Below are positions 40,664-50,225 of a DNA stretch of 64,000 nt, piece after piece. Within the stretch, counting starts at the first letter, position 1. Each line of letters starts with the position of its first letter. Both the position numbers and the translations under genes were made by a program. The stretch comes from Haloferula helveola (GTDB taxonomy: Bacteria > Verrucomicrobiota > Verrucomicrobiia > Verrucomicrobiales > Akkermansiaceae). A model generated the notes under the pieces. The model searched no databases. It was given only the letters and a program-made list of their open reading frames with translations, and was not told the DNA's origin. The DNA lies in the NCBI RefSeq assembly GCF_037076345.1, contig NZ_AP024702.1, positions 2,790,001-2,854,000 of the forward strand, written 5' to 3'.

Positions 40664-43096
40664 TCAGGGGACATGGGGCGCCACGGTGATGTCGTAGGTG
40701 CCGGTCGCTTGGTTCGTCGCCTCACCGACCTCGATCGTGTAGGTGCCGGTGGACGGGAGTTGGATCACGCCCATGTCGCCGAGGTTGAATTGCTGGGAGT
40801 CGAGTTGGGAGTCGGTCGGGTCGAGCAGGCGGTAGTTCACCGTGGAAAGGCCGACGAAAGATCCGTGGGAGATGTTGACGAACTCGCCGGCGGTGCCGGT
40901 GAAGGTATAGACATCGAACGCGCCGGGAACCTCGATGTTTCCGGCACCGGCGCCCGGCACGCCGTCGGAGACGGTATCTCCGATGCTGATCGAGAAGCTG
41001 TCCGGGGCGGGAATGTCCGTGATGGCGATGGTGTAGGTACCGGTGTCGTCGTTGGGAGCCTCACCGACCTCAAGGGTGTAGGTTCCGCTCGCGGGAAGTT
41101 CGACGGTGGCGATATCACCGAGGTTGAACTGCTTGTTGCCGATTTCCGCATCGGACGGATCGAGTAGCCGGTAGTTGATGGTGTTGACTCCGGAATAGGA
41201 CACCATGTTGACGAAGATCTTCTGGCCGGCTGTTCCGGTGAAGGTGTAGCGGTCGTATGCGCCGGGGGTCTCGATGTTGCCGGCTCCGCTTCCGGGTATG
41301 CCGTCCGACACGGTGTCGCCGATCGCAATGGCGAAGACATCGGGTGCGGGGACTTCGGTGATCCCGATGGTGTAGGTGCCGGTATTGTCGTCCGCTGCTT
41401 CTCCCACTTCCAGCCGGTAGGTGCCCGTGGCCGGAAGCTCCAGCGTGCCGATGTCGCTGAGGCCGAAGGCGGAGTATGCGATTTGCGAGTCGGAAGGATC
41501 GAACAACCGGATGTCGATGAGTTGCGGCCCCGAGTAGCTGACCTGGTCGATGAAGATCTTCTGCCCGGCGGTGCCGGCAAAGGTGTAGTGATCGAAGGCA
41601 CCCGGGGCCTCGATGTTGCCGGCGCCCGCTGCAGGGATCCCGTTGGAGACGGTGTCGCCGATGGCGATACCGAAGACATCCGGCGGCGGCACTTCGGTAA
41701 TGGCGATGGAGTAGGTTCCGGTCCGGTCGCTGCCGGCTTCGCCGACCTCGAGCCGGTAGGTGCCGGTCTCGGGCAGTTCCAGCGTGCCGACATCGCTGAG
41801 ACCGAATGCGGAGGAGAAAACGAGGCTGTCCGACGGATCGAACAATTTGAAATCAATGAGATTCAATCCGGAGAAACCGAGCGAGTCGACGAAGACCTTC
41901 TGACCCGCGGCTCCGGTGAAGGTGTAGTGGTCAAAGGCACCGGGGGTCTCGATGTTGCCTGCTCCTGGACCGGGCGCTCCGTCGGAAATCGTGTCGCCGA
42001 TGCTGATGCCGAACGACTCTGGGTCGGGCACTGCGGTAAGCCCGATCGAGTAGGTGCCGGTGTCATCGTTTCCGACCTCTCCGACCTCGATGGTGTAGGT
42101 GCCGTTCGAGGGAAGTTCCACGGTGCCCATGTCGCCCAGATTGAACTGCTGGCTGTCGAGCTCCGTGCTGGCAGGATCGAGAAGGCGGTAAATCAAAGTG
42201 TTGGTGCCGCTGTAGGAGAGGGTGTTGAGGAAGACCCTGTCGCCGGCGTTGGCGTCGAAGCTGTAGATGTCGAATGCTCCGGGTGCTTCGATCGTGCCGG
42301 CGCCGGGGGCGGGGTCGTCCGGGGTGATCGTGTCACCGACCGCGATGACGAATGTTTCGGGGGCGGGGATCACGCTGAGATTGATCGCATAGGTTCCCGA
42401 ACCGCCGAGTCCGGTGTCGCCTACGATCAGCACATATTCACCATCGAGCGGTAGGGTGACCGGGCCCATGTCGCCGAGTCCGAATGCCGAGCTCTTCACC
42501 GGGTTCCCATAAGGATCGAACAAACGGTAGTCGTGAAGATTGATGGAGAGGTCGTGAGAGACGGCATCGACAAACACGCCCGTGCCGGCCACGCCTTCGA
42601 AACGGTAGATGTCCGCGTGGTTGGGCATCTCGATATTGCCGGCACCGGCCGCCGGAATTCCGTCGGAGACCGAGGCGTCCAGAGTGATGTCAAAGACGTC
42701 CGCGTTGGCTCCGTCCACGCCGTCGACCGGATTGAGGAATCCACCGGTTTTCAGTTCCGTGCGGTCGGTGACGCCGTCGCCATCGGAGTCGGTGGTGTCG
42801 GTGGCGAGATCCCTGCCGAAGATATCGAAGAACCCGCGGGGCGAGCCTGAGGCATCGAACTCACGCACGACGGTGGGCACAGCTGCCGGGACGATCGCCA
42901 TCCCGCTTGGTGTGGTGCCGGTCAGTGGCAGCAGGTCACCGTCGAATCGATCGAGAACGACGATGAGGTCGGTATCGGTGATAGCTGTGACTTCGAAACG
43001 GCCGGTATCCAGGCCGAGCTCCGAGATGTCGATCGATTGGGCGGATGCGGTCCAGAGCAGACAGTTCGCAAGGCAGGTTGGGAGGAGGATTCGCAT
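40664..43096 (-). CDS. Secreted protein with six tandem PPC-like repeats
   Basis: An 810-residue protein with signal peptide MRILLPTCLANCLLWTASAQ. Residues about 25-130 include DTTDSDGDGVTDRTEL, a calcium-binding-type linker. The remaining 678 residues are six repeats of about 113 residues, each 'F.I.IGDT.SDG.PG.GAGNIE.PGAFD.YTF.G.AG..' then 'RLLDPSDS...FNLGD.GT.ELP..GTYT.EVGE....TGTY.I', close to the bacterial pre-peptidase C-terminal (PPC) fold. No catalytic domain or C-terminal sorting signal is seen. Likely a surface or secreted binding protein. Confidence 0.8.
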   Translation of the reverse strand: MRILLPTCLANCLLWTASAQSIDISELGLDTGRFEVTAITDTDLIVVLDRFDGDLLPLTGTTPSGMAIVPAAVPTVVREFDASGSPRGFFDIFGRDLATDTTDSDGDGVTDRTELKTGGFLNPVDGVDGANADVFDITLDASVSDGIPAAGAGNIEMPNHADIYRFEGVAGTGVFVDAVSHDLSINLHDYRLFDPYGNPVKSSAFGLGDMGPVTLPLDGEYVLIVGDTGLGGSGTYAINLSVIPAPETFVIAVGDTITPDDPAPGAGTIEAPGAFDIYSFDANAGDRVFLNTLSYSGTNTLIYRLLDPASTELDSQQFNLGDMGTVELPSNGTYTIEVGEVGNDDTGTYSIGLTAVPDPESFGISIGDTISDGAPGPGAGNIETPGAFDHYTFTGAAGQKVFVDSLGFSGLNLIDFKLFDPSDSLVFSSAFGLSDVGTLELPETGTYRLEVGEAGSDRTGTYSIAITEVPPPDVFGIAIGDTVSNGIPAAGAGNIEAPGAFDHYTFAGTAGQKIFIDQVSYSGPQLIDIRLFDPSDSQIAYSAFGLSDIGTLELPATGTYRLEVGEAADDNTGTYTIGITEVPAPDVFAIAIGDTVSDGIPGSGAGNIETPGAYDRYTFTGTAGQKIFVNMVSYSGVNTINYRLLDPSDAEIGNKQFNLGDIATVELPASGTYTLEVGEAPNDDTGTYTIAITDIPAPDSFSISIGDTVSDGVPGAGAGNIEVPGAFDVYTFTGTAGEFVNISHGSFVGLSTVNYRLLDPTDSQLDSQQFNLGDMGVIQLPSTGTYTIEVGEATNQATGTYDITVAPHVP

Positions 43097-43178
43097 GGTC
43101 GGATAATTGCGGGGCGACCCTACCCGTCGGCCGTTTCCGCATGGAAGGAGATTTCGTCCCTGGGGTTACCCATAGCGC

Positions 43179-43691
43179 TCACTCCCTCGCCATGAATTTC
43201 CGGGACTGGACGACGTACTTCTCGGCCCAGTGCTTCACCCCGCGTTGCTCGTCGAGTGACAGTGTGCGGACCACCTTGGCAGGGGTGCCGAGAACCAGTG
43301 AGCCTGGCGGGATGATCGTGCCGCCAGTGACCACGGTACCGGCTCCGACGATGGACCGCTCGCCGATGACCGCACCGTCGAGGACGATGGCGCCCATTCC
43401 GATCAACGTCTCGTCCTTCAGAGTGCAGGCATGGATGATGGCGGAGTGGCCGACGGTGACGAGTTCACCGACATAGCAGCCAAGGTCGTCGGCGAGGTGG
43501 ACGACGGCGTTGTCCTGGATGTTCGACCGGGGTCCGACGACGATCTCGTTGATGTCTCCGCGGAGGGTCGTGTTGTACCAAACACTTGTTTCCTCAGCGA
43601 GAGTGACTCGACCGATCACGTCGGCGCTCGAAGCGAGAAAGGCGGTCGGGTGGATCTCCGGGTGGAAGGACTCGTAGGATTCGATGGCCAT
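43179..43691 (-). CDS. Gamma-class carbonic anhydrase-family protein
   Basis: A 170-residue left-handed beta-helix protein with hexapeptide repeats (ADVIGRVTLAEETSVWYN, GDINEIVVGPRSNIQDNAVVH, GAIVLDGAVIGERSIVGAG). The zinc-binding histidines are His65, His82 and His87 (NAVVHLADD and VGHSAIIHACT). It resembles the YrdA/PaaY group; carbonic anhydrase activity is possible but not shown in many members. The ATG giving MAIESYESFHP is chosen; the open frame extends upstream without family similarity. It is transcribed away from the next gene. Confidence 0.88.
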   Translation of the reverse strand: MAIESYESFHPEIHPTAFLASSADVIGRVTLAEETSVWYNTTLRGDINEIVVGPRSNIQDNAVVHLADDLGCYVGELVTVGHSAIIHACTLKDETLIGMGAIVLDGAVIGERSIVGAGTVVTGGTIIPPGSLVLGTPAKVVRTLSLDEQRGVKHWAEKYVVQSRKFMARE

Positions 43692-43893
43692 CGGAAGCAC
43701 TCTGGCATCGCGACCCGGCGGGTTCCAGCTTCGGGTCCGGGCAATCCCGATCCGACCCGAGGTATCGCTGGACAGATCCGAATCCCGGACGGATAGGTCA
43801 TCGGCGACCGAACCGAGCGGAAACGGCCGCTTGACGCTGCGGCCGGTTGGCGATTGCCTCCGGCTTCTGGCGTGTCGAGTCCCCTGAAAATCC

Positions 43894-44715
43894 ATGCGTG
43901 AATCCCTCGTCGTCGTCGGTCTGGTCGTTCTGGCCGTCGGCCTGCGCTCGTCGCGGGTCGCGATCCCGAGGAAACTTGGCGCGCTGACCTTCCTCGTCGC
44001 GGGGTATCTGCTGTTCTACTTCCTCACCGGGTCCTGGTGGATGGGATTCTTCGGAGTGATCCCATGGTTTTTCCTTCCGTGGATCGAGCTGCTGACCCGG
44101 ATCAAGCCGATGCGGTTGCCGATGGAGAACCGACTCCGCCACCGGGTCGTGCCCGACCCCGCGTTTTTTCCCAATGCCCCCGAAGCCGCGATGGCGATGG
44201 AGGAGGCCGGCTTCGAGCATGTCGATGACTGCGGCTGGGAGTGGTCGGGAATGCAGCAGTACTTCCAGATCTACTGGCATCCCGAGGAGCGGGCCGAGGC
44301 CGCGGTTTGTCTTTGCGAGCAGGGCGAGGTTGCCTTCGCATTCATGTCGATCACTTCGCGCGATGCCGAGGGCCGGATCCTGCGTACGACCAACTTCCCG
44401 TTCTCGCCGACGCTCAAGTGCCCTCCGAACGTCCGCTGGAACCACGTTCCCTGTGAGCGGAATTGTTTCCACCAGATCCTCGAAGACCACAGGCAGTTCC
44501 TGCGGCGCCGCAAGGTCGATCCCGATGCCCTCCGGATACCCGATCCGGAACGGATCGAGACGGACATCGAGTCGGAGATGAAAACCCAGATCAGCCACAA
44601 TCTCGAAGCGGGCATCATCCGGCCATCGGGCGACCAGCGCTACTTCGAGTATTCCGGTCGGGGACTCGTTTTCCTCTGGGGTCAGTTCGTAAAGGACATG
44701 GTGCGTCTCTGCTGA
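43894..44715 (+). CDS. Membrane-anchored hypothetical protein
   Basis: A 273-residue protein with two N-terminal membrane helices (LVVVGLVVLAVGL and LVAGYLLFYFLTGSWWMGFFGVIPWFFLPW), then a soluble domain of about 200 residues. That domain has WEWSGMQQYFQIYWHPEERAEA, AAVCLCEQGEVAFAFMSITS and NVRWNHVPCERNCFHQILEDH, a mixed fold with several Cys and Trp but no recognised catalytic signature. It stands alone in a convergent arrangement with the next gene. Confidence 0.6.
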   Translation: MRESLVVVGLVVLAVGLRSSRVAIPRKLGALTFLVAGYLLFYFLTGSWWMGFFGVIPWFFLPWIELLTRIKPMRLPMENRLRHRVVPDPAFFPNAPEAAMAMEEAGFEHVDDCGWEWSGMQQYFQIYWHPEERAEAAVCLCEQGEVAFAFMSITSRDAEGRILRTTNFPFSPTLKCPPNVRWNHVPCERNCFHQILEDHRQFLRRRKVDPDALRIPDPERIETDIESEMKTQISHNLEAGIIRPSGDQRYFEYSGRGLVFLWGQFVKDMVRLC

Positions 44716-44720
44716 CCGCG

Positions 44721-44750
44721 AAAACGCCCGACGGAATGATCCGCCGGGCG
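44721..44750 (-). terminator. Rho-independent terminator for the minus-strand lipoprotein gene
   Basis: Read on the minus strand: CGCCCGGCGG, 6-nt loop, CCGTCGGGCG (one mismatch), then TTTT. It starts 20 bp after the stop at 44770. Confidence 0.7.
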
Positions 44751-44769
44751 CTTCGATTCGGGGAGGGAA

Positions 44770-45195
44770 TCAGATGTCGAGGTCGACGACGACGTATCCG
44801 TCGCCACGGCGGCGGAAGTAGGAATCGTCGTAGTGGTAATAGGTGTCACCATTGCGGGTGATGGTCCGGTAGCCGTTCGGCAGGGTCTGCACGTAAGCTC
44901 CGGTGTTATAGTGGTCGCGGTGGGTGCGTGCGTGGTGATCGTAGCGGTCGTGGTGATGACGCGGCGATTCGACCACGACGTAGCCGTTGTCGCGGCGACG
45001 GTAGTAGGTCCCGTTGTGGGTGTAATAGCGGTCTCCGCCGACCATCACGCTGCTGTATCCGGTAGGCAGGGTGCTCACCCGGTAGCCGGGCTCATAGACG
45101 GTGGTGCGGGCAGTGACGACGCCGTCGGTCGGAACCACACAGCTCGCGAGAGCGAGAGATCCGGCGAGGGCAAGGAGATGGAGTGATGTTTTCAT
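44770..45195 (-). CDS. Small lipoprotein, Tyr/His/Arg-rich (DUF6515-like)
   Basis: A 141-residue lipoprotein (lipobox LASC; MKTSLHLLALAGSLALASCVV). The mature chain has two copies of a short repeat, first YSSVMVGGDRYYTHNGTYYRRRDNGYVVV and then YRTITRNGDTYYHYDDSYFRRRGDGYVVV. A His-rich linker (HHHDRYDHHARTHRDHY) separates them. Small beta-hairpin lipoproteins of this form are common in these genomes; the function is unknown. Confidence 0.7.
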   Translation of the reverse strand: MKTSLHLLALAGSLALASCVVPTDGVVTARTTVYEPGYRVSTLPTGYSSVMVGGDRYYTHNGTYYRRRDNGYVVVESPRHHHDRYDHHARTHRDHYNTGAYVQTLPNGYRTITRNGDTYYHYDDSYFRRRGDGYVVVDLDI

Positions 45196-45361
45196 AGCGT
45201 CTTACCTCTTCGCAGATGGCAAGCCATGGCCGGGTGGGGCGCTCCAGTCCCTTTGGCTTCAGGGTTTCTTGCGCTTGAACGATGGTTTCTGGCTGCAGAG
45301 ATTCTTGCAGGATGCAAGGCCTGTGGATTGCAATTCCCACGGTGGCCTGCAGACCGTCGTT

Positions 45362-45847
45362 TCAAAGCAGCCCGTCCTCCGCCGGCGCCTCGAATGCCGC
45401 GTCGATCTCCAGCCTGGAACCGCGGGAAGCGGCGACGGCGAGTTCGTCGCATCGCTCGTTCTCCCTGTGGCCGGCGTGTCCCCGCAGCCACTTCCACTCG
45501 ATCTCATGGGGCTCTGAAGTCGCCTCAAGGCGCCGCCACAGGTCGGGGTTCTTCACCGGTTGCCGGTTCGAAGTACGCCATCCACGGTACTTCCATCCCC
45601 GCAGCCAACCCTTGGTCATGGCGTCGACCGGGTAGCGTGAATCGGAATAGAGCGTCACGCGGCAAGCGGTCTTCAGTTTCTCGAGCGCGACGATCGCCGC
45701 AAGCAGCTCCATGCGGTTGTTGGTCGTCCGGCGATACCCTTCGGAAAGTTCGAGCCGGTGTCGGCCGCTGACCATGACCACACCATAGCCGCCCGGCCCG
45801 GGATTGCCCCGGCACGCGCCGTCGGTGTGGATGGTGACTTCCTTCAC
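45362..45847 (-). CDS. rnhA: Ribonuclease HI
   Basis: A 161-residue enzyme that cuts the RNA strand of RNA-DNA hybrids. Catalytic residues are visible: Asp9 in HTDGACRGNPG, Glu47 in NNRMELLAAI, Asp69 in YSDSRYPVD and the final Asp in ENERCDELA, with the HAGHREN loop. The GTG start giving MKEVTIHTDG fits the family; the Shine-Dalgarno (GGGAGG) lies rather far upstream, so a start a few codons earlier is possible. Confidence 0.93.
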   Translation of the reverse strand: MKEVTIHTDGACRGNPGPGGYGVVMVSGRHRLELSEGYRRTTNNRMELLAAIVALEKLKTACRVTLYSDSRYPVDAMTKGWLRGWKYRGWRTSNRQPVKNPDLWRRLEATSEPHEIEWKWLRGHAGHRENERCDELAVAASRGSRLEIDAAFEAPAEDGLL

Positions 45848-45912
45848 GCGGACGAGATGAACCTCCCTCAGCAGGGCGCACAAACGAAATCGCCCACAGG
45901 TTCCGCCACTGT

Positions 45913-45937
45913 GGTTTGTAGTTCCTCCTTCAGGAGG
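45913..45937 (+). repeat. Partial copy of the TTTGTAGTTCC element (family D)
   Basis: GGTTTGTAGTTCCTCCTT, then CAGGAGG, matching the right arm and tail of 16300-16325. Only the right half is present; the pairing left arm is absent. Confidence 0.6.
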
Positions 45938-46003
45938 CGGATTGACCCCGGCGCTTCTCCCACCCGAAGGCGGAACTTCGAAACAACGGATCCAGCTCCC
46001 GGA

Positions 46004-47200
46004 TCAGATCACACCGAGTTCCTTGCCGGTCTTGACGAAGGCCTCGATGCCCTTGTCGAGCTGCTCGCGGGTATGGGCGGCGCTGATCTGGGTGCGGATG
46101 CGGGCCGTGTCCTTCGGGACGACCGGGAAGAAGAAGCCGATCGCGTAGACGCCGTGTTCCAACAACTTGTCGGCGAACTTCTGCGATAGTGCCGCGTCGC
46201 CGAGCATGACCGGTGAGATCGGGTGGTCCTTGCCGGCGATGGTGAAGCCGGTGCCGGCCATTGCTTCCCGGAAGTAGCGGGTATTCTCCTTCACGCGGTC
46301 GGCGAGCTCGGTCGAGGACTCGAGCATCTCGAAGACTTTCACCGAGGCCGCGACGATCGGCGGGGCGATCGTGTTGGAGAAGAGATAGGGACGCGAACGC
46401 TGGCGCAGCAGGTCGATGACCTCCTTCTTGCCGGACGTGTAACCGCCGGAAGCGCCGCCGAGCGCCTTGCCGAGGGTGCCGGTGGTGAGGTCGATCTTGC
46501 CGAAGAGTCCGCAGTGCTCGTGGGTGCCGCGGCCGCGCTCGCCGAGGAAGCCGGTGGCGTGGCAGTCGTCGAAGTGGACGATCGCGTTGTACTTCGCCGC
46601 GATTTCGTGGACCTTGTCGAGTTGGGCGATGATGCCGTCCATCGAGAACACGCCGTCGGTCGTGACCAGCTTGAAGCGCGCACCCGCGGCGTCGGCTTCC
46701 TGAAGTTTGGCTTCGAGGTCGGCCATGTCGTTGTTGGCGTAGCGGAAGCGCTTGGCCTTGCAGAGACGGACGCCGTCGATGATCGACGCGTGATTGAGCG
46801 AGTCGGAAATCACCGCGTCCTCGGGTCCGAGCAGGACCTCGAACAGGCCGCCGTTGGCGTCGAAACAGCTCGGGTAGAGGATGGTGTCCTCGGTGCCGAG
46901 GAAGCGGCTGATCGTTTCCTCGAGCTTCTTGTGGAGCGTCTGGGTGCCGCAAATGAACCGCACGCTGGCCATGCCGAACCCCCAGCGGTCGAGCGCGTCC
47001 TTGGCGGCGCCGACGACCTCGGGATGGTCCGCGAGGCCGAGGTAGTTGTTGGCACACATGTTGATGACCTCGCGGCCGTCCTTGAGCCGGACGGTCGAGC
47101 TCTGGGTCGAGTCGATCAGACGTTCGCGCTTGTAGAGTCCGGCGGAGTCGATCTCGGAAAGGGTGTCCGTGAGGTGCTGGTTGAAGTCCTGAGGGAACAT
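46004..47200 (-). CDS. kbl: Glycine C-acetyltransferase (2-amino-3-ketobutyrate CoA ligase)
   Basis: A 398-residue PLP enzyme of the alpha-oxoamine synthase family. It starts [18 protein letters not shown] and carries [56 protein letters not shown] and the PLP lysine K245 in [16 protein letters not shown]. These are diagnostic of Kbl rather than BioF or HemA. It splits 2-amino-3-ketobutyrate to glycine and acetyl-CoA, the second step of threonine breakdown. No threonine dehydrogenase gene is adjacent. Length is normal. Confidence 0.95.
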   Translation of the reverse strand: MFPQDFNQHLTDTLSEIDSAGLYKRERLIDSTQSSTVRLKDGREVINMCANNYLGLADHPEVVGAAKDALDRWGFGMASVRFICGTQTLHKKLEETISRFLGTEDTILYPSCFDANGGLFEVLLGPEDAVISDSLNHASIIDGVRLCKAKRFRYANNDMADLEAKLQEADAAGARFKLVTTDGVFSMDGIIAQLDKVHEIAAKYNAIVHFDDCHATGFLGERGRGTHEHCGLFGKIDLTTGTLGKALGGASGGYTSGKKEVIDLLRQRSRPYLFSNTIAPPIVAASVKVFEMLESSTELADRVKENTRYFREAMAGTGFTIAGKDHPISPVMLGDAALSQKFADKLLEHGVYAIGFFFPVVPKDTARIRTQISAAHTREQLDKGIEAFVKTGKELGVI

Positions 47201-47316
47201 GGCGGGGAGAGGATGACGGGGCCGGCCGATGGGCGGAACGCGAAAGTGCGCGGTGTTTGTGCGGTTTTCGGCGGGATCGCGAAGAAATGGAACGAACCGG
47301 GCGGATGGCGCCACCT

Positions 47317-48114
47317 TCAGGCATGCGGTCCCTCGATCGGCAGTGCCGATTTTGGTCGCGCCGCGAGCTGCTCCGGTGGCATCGATGCGAAGTAGATGGC
47401 CGAGTCGTGCTGCAGCCGCGTGACGCTGCGCAGCAGCTGGATCGCGATCACGGCGAGTCCGACGTTCACACCGCTGGCGCAAGTGACCGCGACCACGACC
47501 GCATCGGCGCTCCATGCCGCGGTCAGGGCGGTGAAGCCGTCGCCGGTCGTGGTGTCGCCGAAGGAGGACAGCAGCCACAAGGCCCACCAGAACGGCAGCA
47601 GGTAGGACGGCATCGGCTCGACAGTGACCGACGCACGCACGAAATCGCGCATGGCGGTGAACGGCTTCCAGAGGTTGGCGATCGGGATGAAGTACCAGCC
47701 GACGGCCCAGCCGGGGGTGTCCGACAGTGATTCGGCCTTGGGCAGTTTCGGGTCCTTGGCGCGCGTCTTGAGTTGCTGGAACAGCCAGGCGTTCTTGCCG
47801 GTGCGGTTGATCCAGACACCGAAGAGGACAAAGCTGATGATATTCACCCAAGCCGCCCGTTCGGCAATCTCGACGATGCGGTTGAAGAGTTCCGATGACG
47901 ACGCGGTGACGGAGTAGGTGTAGAGCAGGTTCACCACCGCCCAGAAGAGGTTGAAGGCAAGGTAGAGCAGCACCGTCCCGATGACCCAGCGAACGAGGAT
48001 GCGGTTGTCGCGGTAAGCTCCGTAGGGGCCGGGCGGCAGCTTCGAGACGTCGGCTCCCGATTCCTCCGGCGCGTGCTCCGGGGTATCGTAGGGGTTCAGC
48101 GACGGCTCGTGCAT
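47317..48114 (-). CDS. DUF4328 membrane protein
   Basis: A 265-residue integral membrane protein. The N-terminal [12 protein letters not shown] is followed by four to five hydrophobic segments, with the DUF4328-type pattern [46 protein letters not shown] and [15 protein letters not shown]. Function of the family is unknown. The ATG at MHEPSLNPY is used because proteins of this family in related bacteria begin with such a stretch. It stands alone on this strand. Confidence 0.8.
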   Translation of the reverse strand: MHEPSLNPYDTPEHAPEESGADVSKLPPGPYGAYRDNRILVRWVIGTVLLYLAFNLFWAVVNLLYTYSVTASSSELFNRIVEIAERAAWVNIISFVLFGVWINRTGKNAWLFQQLKTRAKDPKLPKAESLSDTPGWAVGWYFIPIANLWKPFTAMRDFVRASVTVEPMPSYLLPFWWALWLLSSFGDTTTGDGFTALTAAWSADAVVVAVTCASGVNVGLAVIAIQLLRSVTRLQHDSAIYFASMPPEQLAARPKSALPIEGPHA

Positions 48115-48228
48115 GTGCGCCGCGACCCTTTCCCGCCGAGACCTGACTGTGAAGATCCATTTCCTTGTGTCGCGGCGAAAGCAGGCGTAGGTTTCCGGCT
48201 GCTTCTTCGGTTCCAACCCGCTATTACC

Positions 48229-48549
48229 ATGAAAGGCTACCTCCCGCACCAGGCCGTCAAGGCGGTCACCTTCTGGGTCCTCACCCTGTGCATCATTGCC
48301 GCCACGGCGGCCTCGATCCTGCTCGCGTGGGATGGCATCGACGAAAAGCTCGCCTACAACTGCATCAGCACCGCGTTTCTTCTGGCGGCCGGCTGCGTGG
48401 TATTCCTTTTCGTCAACTTGGCATTCGGCAGCCTCGGTGCGGAGTTGTTCTCCCAGCGGGAGTCACCACCGATGGACCCCGCCTTCTCCGAGCGCCTGAA
48501 GCGGGCGAAGGACGCCGGATTCGCCGAGACCGAGCGCAAGGTCCAGTAA
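48229..48549 (+). CDS. Small two-helix membrane protein
   Basis: A 106-residue protein with membrane segments TFWVLTLCIIAATAASILLAW and FLLAAGCVVFLFVNLAFG and a charged C-terminal tail (ERLKRAKDAGFAETERK). No family recognised. The ATG giving MKGYLPHQAVKA is used. It is divergent from the DUF4328 gene and followed by the zinc-ribbon gene on the same strand. Confidence 0.65.
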   Translation: MKGYLPHQAVKAVTFWVLTLCIIAATAASILLAWDGIDEKLAYNCISTAFLLAAGCVVFLFVNLAFGSLGAELFSQRESPPMDPAFSERLKRAKDAGFAETERKVQ

Positions 48550-48600
48550 GCGGCGCGATTCGCCGTGCCCCGCTGCCGTCGTTGGCTAGGGTAACGTCCC

Positions 48601-48954
48601 ATGTGGGATATCCTCCAACAAATCGAACTGAACAATCTTCGGTCCCGCCAGACGGATGCCGAAGGTCAGGTGCGCAACTCCGACTTCCGGGTCGGAGGCG
48701 TGGAGCACCGGATCTCGAAGCTCGAGCTGGTTTGCCAAGCCCTCTACGAGCTGCTGCGTGAGCGGGGTGGCATGACCGATGAGGAACTCCGGCGGAAGAT
48801 TCGGGAAATCGATCTTCGGGACGGAGCAGAGGACACCCGAATGCGTCCCAAGCCGGTTCACTGTCCGAAGTGCGCCGCGACCACGACGGCCGGTGCCCTC
48901 TACTGCCCGCAGTGCGGTGCGGTGATCGCGCCGAAGTATCCGTTTTCTCCCTGA
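48601..48954 (+). CDS. Zinc-ribbon protein with N-terminal coiled-coil
   Basis: A 117-residue protein: residues 1-75 are helical and likely coiled (IELNNLRSRQTDAEGQV, then RISKLELVCQALYELLRE), and residues about 85-112 form a zinc ribbon (CPKCAATTTAGALYCPQCG). The pairing of an oligomerising helix with a ribbon suggests a small adaptor protein. No known family. It starts 51 bp after the membrane protein gene and may share its transcript. Confidence 0.7.
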   Translation: MWDILQQIELNNLRSRQTDAEGQVRNSDFRVGGVEHRISKLELVCQALYELLRERGGMTDEELRRKIREIDLRDGAEDTRMRPKPVHCPKCAATTTAGALYCPQCGAVIAPKYPFSP

Positions 48955-48970
48955 GCGCTCTAGGCAATCG

Positions 48971-49031
48971 GGAGAGCGGCTTTGCAAGCCGCTGACCCAT
49001 CCACCAACCGCGGCTTGAAAAGCCGCTCTCC
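48971..49031. repeat. Paired hairpins with TT/AA-centred stems (family B)
   Basis: GAGCGGCTTTGCAAGCCGCT and its partner GCGGCTTGAAAAGCCGCTC are each hairpins and together form an inverted repeat ending CTCTCC. The same design is seen at 40497-40596 and 50168-50196. It begins just after the zinc-ribbon stop codon. Confidence 0.7.
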
Positions 49032-49523
49032 TCAGAGTTTCGGCATCGCCCTGAGGGCATCCTTCACCGCGTCCTCGAAGTCGTCGTTGGCCGGATGGCC
49101 GTGCCACACGAGCTTGCCGGTGTGGTCGAAGACGAGCGCGTGAGGGATGCCGCCGGTTGAAACGGGAACCATCCCCCCGGTCATGACCGGGTATTTCACC
49201 CGGGCCTTTTTGAGGAGCTTGTTGATCGTCTCCTTGTCGCCGCCCTGGACCTCGAAACCGATCACGGCGAGGCCTTTGCTGTCGTAGCGTTTGGCGAGCC
49301 GCGCCATGTCCGGCAGGCTGGCGATGCAGGGAGGGCAGTTGACACCCCATTCCTCGACCACGACGACCTTGCCCTCGAGCGAGGAGGCATCGAATTCGAC
49401 CTCATTGACCACCTGGCCCCAGCGGACCTGGCTGACCGAGGCATCCGGCACCTTCGTCTCCTTGTCCTTGGCGGACAATGGCAGGGCGAGGGCGGCGAGG
49501 ACGAGAAACGCGGCGGCTTTCAT
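49032..49523 (-). CDS. Secreted thioredoxin-fold (TlpA-like) protein
   Basis: A 163-residue protein with signal peptide MKAAAFLVLAALALPLSA. The thioredoxin fold carries WGVNCPPCIASLPDM (Cys63 and Cys66, a CPPC redox site) and the cis-Pro region GIPHALVFDHTGKLVWHG. TlpA/ResA-type proteins reduce or rearrange disulfides outside the cytoplasm, often for cytochrome c maturation; no such genes are adjacent. It is shorter than a full TlpA but complete for the fold. Confidence 0.85.
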   Translation of the reverse strand: MKAAAFLVLAALALPLSAKDKETKVPDASVSQVRWGQVVNEVEFDASSLEGKVVVVEEWGVNCPPCIASLPDMARLAKRYDSKGLAVIGFEVQGGDKETINKLLKKARVKYPVMTGGMVPVSTGGIPHALVFDHTGKLVWHGHPANDDFEDAVKDALRAMPKL

Positions 49524-49643
49524 GCAATGGGAGAAACGGCGGACTGCGTCCTTTTCGTCCAAGAATTTGATGACGACCCCGTCACCGTCGGGCCGGCCCG
49601 TGATATCTCGCTTTTGGACGCCCGCCATGCTATTGGCTGGCAG

Positions 49644-50141
49644 ATGAGGATCTTCCTTGCGTCGCTTCTTCTGTTGCTCCCGGTTGCAGCCGATGAGAAC
49701 TGGCTGACGGCTTCCGCCATCCCGGAAGGAGCGACTCTGAAGGTGGAGTACACGTCTTCCGGCTGCTTCCATCATGAAAGGGCGCGGTTCGAGTTTCGCA
49801 ACGGCAGCGTGAAGGTCTGGAAATACGTTCCGAAAGAGGACCAAGAAAAGATCGAGTGGGAGGCCAAGCTCATCGGAGAGAAGAAGCTGGTGAAGGCGGA
49901 GATCGAGGGCCTAGATTTACTTTTCGCCTACTATCAGGCAGGGAACCGCGGCGGATGCACCACCGTCGACCGGATTGGGATGACCTTGGTCGAGGGCAAG
50001 CGGGTGCTTCGCGAGGAGAACCATGTCGATGCCACCTGTCATGCCGACGATAGGCCAGGGGTGCTCACGCTAGATGAGCTGCTGAGCCACGTGGAAGAGG
50101 GGGCACTGGCAAACCCGAAGCCCGCAGCTGCGGGTGACTGA
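49644..50141 (+). CDS. Secreted hypothetical protein
   Basis: A 165-residue protein with signal peptide MRIFLASLLLLLPVAA. The mature chain is beta-rich with conserved-looking SSGCFHHERARFEFR, GGCTTVDRIGM and DATCHADDRPGV; the four or so Cys could make disulfides outside the cytoplasm. No family recognised. It is divergent from the TlpA-like gene. Confidence 0.65.
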   Translation: MRIFLASLLLLLPVAADENWLTASAIPEGATLKVEYTSSGCFHHERARFEFRNGSVKVWKYVPKEDQEKIEWEAKLIGEKKLVKAEIEGLDLLFAYYQAGNRGGCTTVDRIGMTLVEGKRVLREENHVDATCHADDRPGVLTLDELLSHVEEGALANPKPAAAGD

Positions 50142-50167
50142 AGCGGCTGGGAGGTGTTGCCGGCCGG

Positions 50168-50196
50168 GGAGATGCCGGTTTCATAACCGGCGCTCC
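50168..50196. repeat. Single hairpin with TT/AA-centred stem (family B)
   Basis: GCCGGTT, CAT loop side, AACCGGC forms the core at 50174-50191, with GGAG and CTCC at the outer ends. It lies in the 84-bp gap between two convergent genes and resembles the hairpins at 48971-49031. Confidence 0.55.
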
Positions 50197-50225
50197 ATCG
50201 CTCGATGCTCCGAGAGCTCCGCGGG

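Noticed and set aside
40664-42454. Plus-strand open frames opposite the PPC-repeat gene (for example 41483-42454).
   Set aside because: The sense strand shows six regular protein repeats and a signal peptide; the antisense frames mirror the repeat and have no independent support.
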